From Panorpa germanica (Eukaryota; Arthropoda; Insecta; Mecoptera; Panorpidae): a DNA stretch of 64,000 nucleotides. Shown here in pieces: positions 50,510 to 63,098 of the stretch. Where the stretch lies: assembly GCA_963678705.1 (NCBI GenBank), contig CAVMBN010000145.1, positions 1 through 64,000 of the forward strand, written 5' to 3'. Every line of letters begins with the position of its first letter. Position 1 is the stretch's first letter. The notes beneath the pieces were generated by a model that made no database searches, was not told where the DNA came from, and worked only from the letters and a program-made list of their open reading frames with translations. The translations under genes were made by a program, and so were the position numbers.

Positions 50510-52066
50510 TTGTTGCAAAGCAATATTACCGTCCTTGTAAACCAATACGTAGGTCTTCCTTTTTGTATTAAGTCCCATCTGTCTTGCCAGAGCTTATGCA
50601 TATATGCATTTATCTCTTTGGCAATATATTTGGTATCGTCTCCAGACTTTTATCCTACAGCCGCATTAACTTTAAATCCTCGAAATTTGTCGCATTAATT
50701 TTAAATCATCAAAATTTGATTTTTTCAGTTCTAGCGTAATTTGTACTTGAGTAAGTGCATGAGTGATTTTTAAATCTAAAGGAATTGTCCCCAATATCAC
50801 TTGCACCACTTCTGTAGATACAGTTCTGCAACAACGCGTCATCGTCAATAACATAGTTCTTTGCATGGAAGATCTGGAAGATTGATCCTGTAATACCATG
50901 CCGAAGCACAATACACAACTATTAGCATAAATGCCCCCTTGTATAGTGTCGGCATAGTTGCCGAGTTTAAGCTTCATTCCGTCCTTGTGACACGCGCAAG
51001 GTGTGTTACAAGTTTATCATTCGTTGTTACTGTATTTGTTTCGTAGCTTTGTAGCTTCAAGAAACTACAGATTTTATATATAGCAGGTCGAGAACGGCTT
51101 TCTAGGGTTTCTGTACTATTTGCACCGATAAGGATCACATTATCGTTGGCAAAACATATGTCTACACAACCTTTCGAGTGAGAAATACTGTTCTCGTCGA
51201 ATACTATGTTCCAGAGCTCAGGCCCCATTACAGATCGCTGAGGACAACCTTTAGATAGTTGCCTTTTCATGGAACGGTAATCGGTTTGTAAAATAATGTT
51301 CGACAATGAAAATAGTTCTCCATAGCGCAGTAGACGTACCTATAGGTTTTTGCCGGTCTAATTCTTTGAAGGTCACTTTGCCACCGGACATCAACAAAGG
51401 CACACTAAATTTCTATAAATATCTCATATACATACTTGTTCTTATGCCTACTTACTTACCATTTGTTTGTTACTATTGAATGTTCATGAACAATCAATCA
51501 CTATTTCCAAGAAAACCGCACATATTGTTCACTTAATCACTTATAACAATTAATACACTCTTATTATTATTTAAAACACGCATTTATATAAACTAATTCT
51601 TGTGTTTTAATTATATTTATAGTTAATGTTATTCGACTTACTTGATAGTGAGCGGCAACCTTTTGTCTTCCGTATATTTGTAGTGTTTATATGAGGTCTT
51701 CCTTATATATCTCTACAGATTTCTTAAATTTTAACCTAATTATTATCACTTTTTTTGTCTATCGCACTTATTAATGTCTTATATCAAACATCAAAGTTAC
51801 AAATTTGAGGTTATGTTTATAAGACCGCGTGTACGCGTAATGAAAAATTCGTTTTTAACACTGGTTTCCAACTGTCAAACTTTTGTAAAAACACTTTGTT
51901 TAGGGTAAATTAACACAAATTTAAAACAAACTTAAATACTTTTCGTTTGAAAAAGTATTCATATAATTTATTTAATTTTTTTCCATAATTAATTTCTCAC
52001 TTTTTATCACTTTTTTCACCTAAAGTAGCAGGAGCCGATCACACACATATTAGATAGGAACCACTT
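50510..52066 (-). repeat. Satellite unit 33 (1,557 bp, T type)
   Basis: Copy of unit 30 at a shift of 4,714; RT block at 50974-51306; 29-base deletion at 51721-51736. Confidence 0.95.
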
Positions 52067-53638
52067 GTGTTGCAAAGCAATATTAACGTCCTTGTAAACC
52101 AATACGTAGGTCTTACTTATTGTATTAAGTCCCATCTGTCTTGCCAGAGCTTATGCATATATGCATTCATCTCTTTGTCAATATATTTGGTATCGTCTCC
52201 AGACTTTTATCCTAAAGCCGCATTAACTTTAAATCCTCGAAATTTGTCGCATTAATTTTAAATCATCAAAATTTGATTTTTTCAGTTCTAGTGTAATTTG
52301 TACTTGAGTAAGTGCATGAGTGATTTTTAAATCTAAATGAATTGTCCCCAATATCACTTGCACCACTTCTGTAGATACAGTTCTGCAACAACGCGTCATC
52401 GTCAATAACATAGTTCTTTGCATGGAAGATCTGGAAGATTGATCCTGTAATACCATCCCGAAGCACAATACACAACTATTAGCATAAATGCCCCCTTGTA
52501 TAGTGTCGGCATAGTTGCCGAGTTTAAGCTTCATTCCGTCCTTGTGACACGCGCAAGGTGTGTTACAAGTTTATCATTCGTTGTTACTGTATTTGTTTCG
52601 TAGCTTTGTAGCTTCAAGAAACTACAGATTTTATATATAGCAGGTCGAGAACAGCTTTCTATGGTTTCTGTACTATTTGCACCGATAAGGATCACATAGT
52701 TCATAGATCACAACCTTTCGAGTGAGAAACACAGTTCTCGTCGAATACCATGTTCCAGAGCTCAGGCCCCATTACAGATCGCTGAGGACAACCTTTAGAT
52801 AGTTGCCTTTTCATGGAACGGTAATCGGTTTGTAAAATAATGTTCAACAATGAAAATAGTTCTCCATAGCGCAGTAGACGTACCTATAGGTTTTTGCCGG
52901 TCTAATTCTTTGAAGGTCACTTGGCCACCGGACATCAACAAAGGCACACTGAATTTCTATAAATATCTTATATACATACTTGTACTTATGCCTACTAACT
53001 TACCATTTGTTTGTTACCATTGAACGTTCATGAACGATCAATCACTATTTCCAAGAAAACCGCATATATTGTTCACTTAATCACTTATAACAATTAATAC
53101 ACTCTCATTATTATTTAAAACACGCATTTATATAAACTAATTCTTGTGTTTTAATATTCTTTATAGTTAATGTTATTCGACTTACTTAATAGTGGGCGGC
53201 AACCTTTTGTCTTCCGTACATTTGTAGTGTTTATATGAGGTCTTCCTTATATATCTCTACAGATTTCTTGAATTTCAAACCACTTGATGTTTTAGCACTA
53301 ACACTAACCTAATTATTATCACTTTTTTTGTCTATCGCACTTAGTAATGTCCTATATCAAACATCAAAGTTACAAATTTGAGGTTATGTTTATAAGACCG
53401 CGTGTACGCGTAATGAAAAATTCGTTTTTACACTGGTTTCCAACTGTCAAACTTTTGTAAAAACACTTTGTTTAGGGTAAATTAACACAAATTTAAAACA
53501 AACTTAAATACTTTTCGTTTGAAAAAGTATTCATATAATTTATTTAATTTTTTTCCATAATTAATTTCTCACTTTTAATCACTTTTTTCACCTAAAGTAG
53601 CAGGAGCCGATCACACACATAGTAGATAGGAACCACTT
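52067..53638 (-). repeat. Satellite unit 34 (1,572 bp, L head, motif C replaced)
   Basis: Copy of unit 31 at a shift of 4,714; motif C replaced near 52697-52710. Private ATGTTCAACAATG near 52840. Confidence 0.95.
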
Positions 53639-55224
53639 GTGTTGCAAAGCAATATTAACGTCCTTGTAAACCAATACGTAGGTCTTCCTTTTTGTATTAA
53701 GTCCCATCTGTCTTGCCAGAGCTTATGCATATATGCATTCATCTCTTTGTCAATATATTTGGTATCGTCTCCAGACTTTTATCCTAAAGCCGCATTAACT
53801 TTAAATCCTCGAAATTTGTCGCATTAATTTTAAATCATCAAAATTTGATTTTTTCAGTTCTAGTGTAATTTGTACTTGAGTAAGTGCATGAGTGATTTTT
53901 AAATCTAAAGGAATTGTCCCCAATATCACTTGCACCACTTCTGTAGATACAGTTCTGCAACAACGCGTCATCGTCAATAACATAGTTCTTTGCTTGGAAG
54001 ATCTGGAAGATTGATCTTGTAATACCATGCCGAAGCACAATACACAACTATTAGCATAAATGCCCCCTTGTATAGTGTCGGCATAGTTGCCGAGTTTAAG
54101 CTTCATTCCGTCCTTGTGACACGCGCAAGGTGTGTTACAAGTTTATCATTCGTTGTTACTGTATTGGTTTCGTAGCTTTGTAGCTTCAAGAAACTACAGA
54201 TTTTATATATAGCAGGTCGAGAACGGCTTTCTAGGGTTTCTGTACTATTTACACCGATAAGGATCACATTATCGTTGGCAAAACATATGTCTACACAACC
54301 TTTCGAGTGAGAAACACAGTTCTCGTCGAATACCAAGTTCCAGAGTTTAGGCCCCATTACAGATCGCTGAGGACAACCTTTAGATAGTTGCCTTTTCATG
54401 GAACGGTAATCGGTTTGTAAAATAATGTTCGACAATGAAAATAGTTCTCCATAGCGCAGTAGACGTACCTATAGGTTTTTGCCGGTCTAATTCTTTGAAG
54501 GTCACTTGGCCACCGGACATCAACAAAGGCACACTGAATTTCTATAAATATCTCATATACATACTTGTACTTATGCCTACTTACTTACCATTTGTTTGTT
54601 ACCATTGAATGTTCATGAACGATCAATCACTATTTCCAAGAAAACCGCATATATTGTTCACTTAATCACTTATAACAATTAATACACTCTCATTATTATT
54701 TAAAACACGCATTAATATAAACTAATTCTTGTGTTTTAATATTATTTATAGTTAATGTTATTCGACTTACTTGATAGTGGGCGGCAACCTTTTGTCTTCC
54801 GTATATTTGTAGTGTTTATATGAGGTCTTCCTTATATATCTCTACAGATTTCTTGAATTTTAAACCACTTGATGTTTTAGCACTAACACTAACCTAATTA
54901 TTATTACTTTTTTTGTCTATCGCACTTATTAATGTCTTATATCAAACATCAAAGTTACAAATTTGAGGTTATGTTTATAAGACTGCGTGTACGCGTAATG
55001 AAAAATTCGTTTTTAACACTGGTTTCCAACTGTCAAACTTTTGTAAAAACACTTTGTTTAGGGTAAATTAACACAAATTTAAAACAAACTTAAATACTTT
55101 TCGTTTGAAAAAGTATTCATATAATTTATTTAATTTTTTTTCATAATTAATTTCTCACTTTTAATCACTTTTTTCACCTAAAGTAGCAGGAGCCGATCAC
55201 ACACATAGTAGATAGGAACCACTT
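53639..55224 (-). repeat. Satellite unit 35 (1,586 bp, K type)
   Basis: Copy of unit 32 at a shift of 4,714, with the GPKLWNLV RT variant at 54103-54435. Confidence 0.95.
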
Positions 55225-56781
55225 GTGTTGCAAAGCAATATTAACGTCCTTGTAAACCAATACGTAGGTCTTCCTTTTTGTATTAAGTCCCATCTGTCTT
55301 GCCAGAGCTTATGCATATATGCATTCATCTCTTTGTCAATATATTTGGTATCGTCTCCAGACTTTTATCCTAAAGCCGCATTAACTTTAAATCCTCGAAA
55401 TTTGTCGCATTAATTTTAAATCATCAAAATTTGATTTTTTCAGTTCTAGTGTAATTTGTACTTGAGTAAGTGCATGAGTGATTTTTAAATCTAAAGGAAT
55501 TGTCCCCAATATCACTTGCACCACTTCTGTAGATACAGTTCTGCAACAACGCGTCATCGTCAATAACATAGTTCTTTGCATGGAAGATCTGGAAGATTGA
55601 TCCTGTAATACCATGCCGAAGCACAATACACAACTATTAGCATAAATGCCCCCTTGTATAGTGTCGGCATAGTTGCCGAGTTTAAGCTTCATTCCGTCCT
55701 TGTGACACGCGCAAGGTGTGTTACAAGTTTATCATTCGTTGTTACTGTATTTGTTTCGTAGCTTTGTAGCTTCAAGAAACTACAGATTTTATATATAGCA
55801 GGTCGAGAACGGCTTTCTAGGGTTTCTGTACTATTTGCACCGATAAGGATCACATTATCGTTGGCAAAACATATGTCTACACAACCTTTCGAGTGAGAAA
55901 TACTGTTCTCGTCGAATACTATGTTCCAGAGCTCAGGCCCCATTACAGATCGCTGAGGACAACCTTTAGATAGTTGCCTTTTCATGGAACGGTAATCGGT
56001 TTGTAAAATAATGTTCGACAATGAAAATAGTTCTCCATAGCGCAGTAGACGTACCTATAGGTTTTTGCCGGTCTAATTCTTTGAAGGTCACTTTGCCACC
56101 GGACATCAACAAAGGCACACTAAATTTCTATAAATATCTCATATACATACTTGTTCTTATGCCTACTTACTTACCATTTGTTTGTTACTATTGAATGTTC
56201 ATGAACAATCAATCACTATTTCCAAGAAAACCGCACATATTGTTCACTTAATCACTTATAACAATTAATACACTCTTATTATTATTTAAAACACGCATTT
56301 ATATAAACTAATTCTTGTGTTTTAATTATATTTATAGTTAATGTTATTCGACTTACTTGATAGTGGGCGGCAACCTTTTGTCTTCCGTATATTTGTAGTG
56401 TTTATATGAGGTCTTCCTTATATATCTCTACAGATTTCTTAAATTTTAACCTAATTATTATCACTTTTTTTGTCTATCGCACTTATTAATGTCTTATATC
56501 AAACATCAAAGTTACAAATTTAAGGTTATGTTTATAAGACCGCGTGTACGCGTAATGAAAAATTCGTTTTTAACACTGGTTTCCAACTGTCAAACTTTTG
56601 TAAAAACACTTTGTTTAGGGTAAATTAACACAAATTTAAAACAAACTTAAATACTTTTCGTTTGAAAAAGTATTCATATAATTTATTTAATTTTTTTTCA
56701 TAATTAATTTCTCACTTTTTATCACTTTTTTCACCTAAAGTAGCAGGAGCCGATCACACACATATTAGATAGGAACCACTT
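55225..56781 (-). repeat. Satellite unit 36 (1,557 bp, chimeric)
   Basis: K-type head up to at least 55450 (CTAGTGTAATTTG), then T-type body with FDENSISHS (55689-56021) and the 29-base deletion at 56441-56452. The switch lies between unit bases ~226 and ~353. Confidence 0.95.
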
Positions 56782-58367
56782 GTGTTGCAAAGCAATATTA
56801 ACGTCCTTGTAAACCAATACGTAGGTCTTACTTATTGTATTAAGTCCCATCTGTCTTGCCAGAGCTTATGCATATATGCATTCATCTCTTTGTCAATATA
56901 TTTGGTATCGTCTCCAGACTTTTATCCTAAAGCCGCATTAACTTTAAATCCTCGAAATTTGTCGCATTAATTTTAAATCATCAAAATTTGATTTTTTCAG
57001 TTCTAGTGTAATTTGTACTTGAGTAAGTGCATGAGTGATTTTTAAATCTAAATGAATTGTCCCCAATATCACTTGCACCACTTCTGTAGATACAGTTCTG
57101 CAACAACGCGTCATCGTCAATAACATAGTTCTTTGCTTGGAAGATCTGGAAGATTGATCTTGTAATACCATGCCGAAGCACAATACACAACTATTAGCAT
57201 AAATGCCCCCTTGTATAGTGTCGGCATAGTTGCCGAGTTTAAGCTTCATTCCGTCCTTGTGACACGCGCAAGGTGTGTTACAAGTTTATCATTCGTTGTT
57301 ACTGTATTGGTTTCGTAGCTTTGTAGCTTCAAGAAACTACAGATTTTATATAAAGCAGGTCGAGAACGGCTTTCTAGGGTTTCTGTACTATTTACACCGA
57401 TAAGGATCACATTATCGTTGGCAAAACATATGTCTACACAACCTTTCGAGTGAGAAACACAGTTCTCGTCGAATACCAAGTTCCAGAGTTTAGGCCCCAT
57501 TACAGATCGCTGAGGACAACCTTTAGATAGTTGCCTTTTCATGGAACGGTAATCGGTTTGTAAAATAATGTTCGACAATGAAAATAGTTCTCCATAGCGC
57601 AGTAGACGTACCTATAGGTTTTTGCCGGTCTAATTCTTTGAAGGTCACTTGGCCACCGGACATCAACAAAGGCACACTGAATTTCTATAAATATCTCATA
57701 TACATACTTGTACTTATGCCTACTTACTTACCATTTGTTTGTTACCATTGAATGTTCATGAACGATCAATCACTATTTCCAAGAAAACCGCATATATTGT
57801 TCACTTAATCACTTATAACAATTAATACACTCTCATTATTATTTAAAACACGCATTTATATAAACTAATTCTTGTGTTTTAATATTATTTATAGTTAATG
57901 TTATTCGACTTACTTGATAGTGGGCGGCAACCTTTTGTCTTCCGTATATTTGTAGTGTTTATATGAGGTCTTCCTTATATATCTCTACAGATTTCTTGAA
58001 TTTTAAACCACTTGATGTTTTAGCACTAACACTAACCTAATTATTATTACTTTTTTTGTCTATCGCACTTATTAATGTCTTATATCAAACATCAAAGTTA
58101 CAAATTTGAGGTTATGTTTATAAGACCGCGTGTACGCGTAATGAAAAATTCGTTTTTAACACTGGTTTCCAACTGTCAAACTTTTGTAAAAACACTTTGT
58201 TTAGGGTAAATTAACACAAATTTAAAACAAACTTAAATACTTTTCGTTTGAAAAAGTATTCATATAATTTATTTAATTTTTTTTCATAATTAATTTCTCA
58301 CTTTTAATCACTTTTTTCACCTAAAGTAGCAGGAGTTGATCACACACATAGTAGATAGGAACCACTT
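56782..58367 (-). repeat. Satellite unit 37 (1,586 bp, chimeric)
   Basis: L-type head through AAATGAATTG (57049-57058), then unit-35-type body starting by GCTTGGAAG (57136), with GPKLWNLV at 57246-57578. The switch lies between unit bases ~271 and ~355. Confidence 0.95.
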
Positions 58368-59939
58368 GTGTTGCAAAGCAATATTAACGTCCTTGTAAAC
58401 CAATACGTAGGTCTTCCTTTTTGTATTAAGTCCCATCTGTCTTGCCAGAGCTTATGCATATATGCATTCATCTCTTTGTCAATATATTTGGTATCGTCTC
58501 CAGACTTTTATCCTAAAGCCGCATTAACTTTAAATCCTCGAAATTTGTCGCATTAATTTTAAATCATCAAAATTTGATTTTTTCAGTTCTAGTGTAATTT
58601 GTACTTGAGTAAGTGCATGAGTGATTTTTAAACCTAAAGGAATTGTCCCCAATATCACTTGCACCACTTCTGTAGATACAGTTCTGCAACAACGCGTCAT
58701 CGTCAATAACATAGTTCTTTGCATGGAAGATCTGGAAGATTGATCCTGTAATACCATCCCGAAGCACAATACACAACTATTAGCATAAATGCCCCCTTGT
58801 ATAGTGTCGGCATAGTTGCCGAGTTTAAGCTTCATTCCGTCCTTGTGACACGCGCAAGGTGTGTTACAAGTTTATCATTCGTTGTTACTGTATTTGTTTC
58901 GTAGCTTTGTAGCTTCAAGAAACTACAGATTTTATATATAGCAGGTCGAGAACGGCTTTCTAGGGTTTCTGTACTATTTGCACCGATAAGGATCACATAG
59001 TTCATAGATCACAACCTTTCGAGTGAGAAACACAGTTCTCGTCGAATACCATGTTCCAGAGCTCAGGCCCCATTACAGATCGCTGAGGACAACCTTTAGA
59101 TAGTTGCCTTTTCATGGAACGGTAATCGGTTTGTAAAATAATGTTCGACAATGAAAATAGTTCTCCATAGCGCAGTAGACGTACCTATAAGTTTTTGCCG
59201 GTCTAATTCTTTGAAGGTCACTTGGCCACCGGACATCAACAAAGGCACACTGAATTTCTATAAATATCTTATATACATACTTGTACTTATGCCTACTAAC
59301 TTACCATTTGTTTGTTACCATTGAACGTTCATGAACGATCAATCACTATTTCCAAGAAAACCGCATATATTGTTCACTTAATCACTTATAACAATTAATA
59401 CACTCTCATTATTATTTAAAACACGCATTTATATAAACTTATTCTTGTGTTTTAATATTCTTTATAGTTAATGTTATTCGACTTACTTAATAGTGGGCGG
59501 CAACCTTTTGTCTTCCGTATATTTGTAGTGTTTATATGAGGTCTTCCTTATATATCTCTACAGATTTCTTGAATTTTAAACCACTTGATGTTTTAGCACT
59601 AACACTAACCTAATTATTATCACTTTTTTTGTCTATCGCACTTATTAATGTCTTATATCAAACATCAAAGTTACAAATTTGAGGTTATGTTTATAAGACC
59701 GCGTGTACGCGTAATGAAAAATTCGTTTTTACACTGGTTTCCAACTGTCAAACTTTTGTAAAAACACTTTGTTTAGGGTAAATTAACACAAATTTAAAAC
59801 AAACTTAAATACTTTTCGTTTGAAAAAGTATTCATATAATTTATTTAATTTTTTTCCATAATTAATTTCTCACTTTTAATCACTTTTTTCACCTAAAGTA
59901 GCAGGAGCCGATCACACACATAGTAGATAGGAACCACTT
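58368..59939 (-). repeat. Satellite unit 38 (1,572 bp, chimeric)
   Basis: K-type head through AAAGGAATTG (near 58637), then unit-34-type body from ACCATCCCG (near 58755) with motif C replaced near 58998-59010. The switch lies between unit bases ~270 and ~390. Confidence 0.95.
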
Positions 59940-61525
59940 GTGTTGCAAAGCAGTATTAACGTCCTTGTAAACCAATACGTAGGTCTTCCTTTTTGTATTA
60001 AGTCCCATCTGTCTTGCCAGAGCTTAAGCATATATGCATTCATCTCTTTGGCAATATATTTGGTATCGTCTCCAGACTTTTATCTTACAGCCGCATTAAC
60101 TTTAAATCCTCGAAATTTGTCGCATTAATTTTAAATCATCAAAATTTGATTTTTTCAGTTCTAGCGTAATTTGTACTTGAGTAAGTGCATGAGTGATTTT
60201 TAAATCTAAAGGAATTGTCCCCAATATCACTTGCACCACTTCTGTAGATACAGTTCTGCAACAACGCGTCATCGTCAATAACATAGTTCTTTGCTTGGAA
60301 GATCTGGAAGATTGATCTTGTAATACCATGCCGAAGCACAATACACAACTATTAGCATAAATGCCCCCTTGCATAGTGTCGGCATAGTTGCCGAGTTTGA
60401 GCTTCATTCCGTCCTTGTGACACGCGCAAGGTGTGTTACAAGTTTATCATTTGTTGTTACTGTATTGGTTTCGTAGCTTTGTAGCTTCAAGAAACTACAG
60501 ATTTTATATATAGCAGGTCGAGAACGGCTTTCTAGGGTTTCTGTACTATTTACACCGATAAGGATCACATTATCGTTGGCAAAACATATGTCTACACAAC
60601 CTTTCGAGTGAGAAACACAGTTCTCGTCGAATACCAAGTTCCAGAGCTCAGGCCCCATTACAGATCGCTGAGGACAACCTTTAGATAGTTGCCTTTTCAT
60701 GGAACGGTAATCGGTTTGTAAAATAATGTTCGACAATGAAAATAGTTCTCCATAGCGCAGTAGACGTACCTATAGGTTTTTGCCGGTCTAATTCTTTGAA
60801 GGTCACTTGGCCACCGGACATCAACAAAGGCACACTGAATTTCTATAAATATCTCATATACATACTTGTACTTATGCCTACTTACTTACCATTTGTTTGT
60901 TACCATTGAATGTTCATGAACGATCAATCACTATTTCCAAGAAAACCGCATATATTGTTCACTTAATCACTTATAACAATTAATACACTCTGATTATTAT
61001 TTAAAACACGCATTTATATAAACTAATTCTTGTGTTTTAATATTATTTATAGTTAATGTTATTCGACTTACTTGATAGTGGGCGGCAACCTTTTGTCTTC
61101 CGTATATTTGTAGTGTTTATATGAGGTCTTCCTTATATATCTCTACAGATTTCTTGAATTTTAAACCACTTGATGTTTTAGCACTAACACTAACCTAATT
61201 ATTATTACTTTTTTTGTCTATCGCACTTATTAATGTCTTATATCAAACATCAAAGTTACAAATTTGAGGTTATGTTTATAAGACCGCGTGTACGCGTAAT
61301 GAAAAATTCGTTTTTAACACTGGTTTCCAACTGTCAAACTTTTGTAAAAACACTTTGTTTAGGGTAAATTAACACAAATTTAAAACAAACCTAAATACTT
61401 TTCGTTTGAAAAAGTATTCATATAATTTATTTAATTTTTTTCCATAATTAATTTCTCACTTTTAATCACTTTTTTCACCTAAAGTAGCAGGAGCCGATCA
61501 CACACATAGTAGATAGGAACCACTT
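59940..61525 (-). repeat. Satellite unit 39 (1,586 bp)
   Basis: RT block at 60404-60736 with GPELWNLV and IGVNSTE, so between the consensus and the K type. AGCTTAAGCATATATGCAT near 60023 breaks one arm of the 14-base palindrome. Confidence 0.95.
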
Positions 61526-63098
61526 GTGTTGCAAAGCAATATTACCGTCCTTGTAAACCAATACGTAGGTCTTCCTTTTTGTATTAAGTACCATCTGTCT
61601 TGCCAGAGCTTATGCATATATGCATTCATCTCTTTGTCAATATATTTGGTATCGTCTCCAGACTTTTATCCTAAAGCCGCATTAACTTTAAATCCTCGAA
61701 ATTTGTCGCATTAATTTTAAATCATCAAAATTTGATTTTTTCAGTTCTAGTGTAATTTGTACTTGAGTAAGTGCATGAGTGATTTTTAAATCTAAAGGAA
61801 TTGTCCCCAATATCACTTGCACCACTTCTGTAGATACAGTTCTGCAACAACGCGTCATCGTCAATAACATAGTTCTTTGCATAGAAGATCTGGAAGATTG
61901 ATCCTGTAATACCATGCCGAAGCACAATACACAACTATTAGCATAAATGCCCCCTTGCATAGTGTCGGCATAGTTGCCGAGTTTAAGCTTCATTCCGTCC
62001 TTGTGACACGCGCAAGGTGTGTTACAAGTTTATTATTCGTTGTTACTGTATTTGTTTCGTAGCTTTGAAGCTTCAAGAAACTACAGATTTTATATATAGC
62101 AGGTCGAGAACGGCTTTCTAGGGTTTCTGTACTATTTGCACCGATAAGGATCACATAGTTCATAGATCACAACCTTTCGAGTGAGAAACACAGTTCTCGT
62201 CGAATACCATGTTCCAGAGCTCAGGCCCCATTACAGATCGCTGAGGACAACCTTTAGATAGTTGCCTTTTCATGGAACGGTAATCGGTTTGTAAAATAAT
62301 GTTCGACAATGAAAATAGTTCTCTATAGCGCAGTAGACGTACCTATAGGTTTTTGCCGGTCTAATTCTTTGAAGGTCACTTGGCCACCGGACATCAACAA
62401 AGGCACACTGAATTTCTATAAATATCTCATATACATACTTGTACTTATGCCTACTTACTTACCATTTGTTAGTTACCATTGAATGTTCATGAACGATCAA
62501 TCACTATTTCCAAGAAAACCGCATATATTGTTTACTTAATCACTTATAACAATTAATACACTCTTATTATTATTTAAAACACGAATTTATATAAACTTAT
62601 TCTTGTGTTTAAATATTATTTATAGTTAATGTTATTCGACTTACTTGATAGTGGGCGGCAACCTTTTGTCTTCCGTATATTTGTAGTGTTTATATGAGGT
62701 CTTCCTTATATATCTCAACAGATTTCTTGAATTTTAAACCACTTGATGTTTTAGCACTAACACTAACCTAATTATTATCACTTTTTTTGTCTATCGCACT
62801 TATTAATGTCTTATATCAAACATCAAAGTTACAAATTTGAGGTTATGTTTATAAGACCGCGTATACGCGTAATGAAAATTTCGTTTTTAACACTGGTTTC
62901 CAACTGTCAAACTTTTGTAAAAACACTTTGTTTAAGGTAAATTAACACAAATTTAAAACAAACTTAAATACTTTTCGTTTGAAAAAGTATTCATATAATT
63001 TATTTAACTTTTTTCCATAATTAATTTCTCACTTTTAATCACTTTTTTCACCTAAAGTAGCAGGAGCCGATCACACACATAGTAGATAGAAACCACTT
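61526..63098 (-). repeat. Satellite unit 40 (1,573 bp, motif C replaced)
   Basis: Motif C is replaced near 62155-62168. The tail has AACACGAATTT as in units 24 and 28, and like them it is followed by a G-type unit. The GC-rich site is altered to GCGTATACGCG near 62860, which happens to be a perfect palindrome core. Confidence 0.95.

Larger units (their letters stand above)
50510..55224. repeat. Three-unit block copied at a shift of ~4,714
   Basis: Units 33-35 repeat units 30-32 (45796-50509) in order T, L (motif C replaced), K (GPKLWNLV). Unit starts differ by exactly 4,714 in all three cases. Confidence 0.85.
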
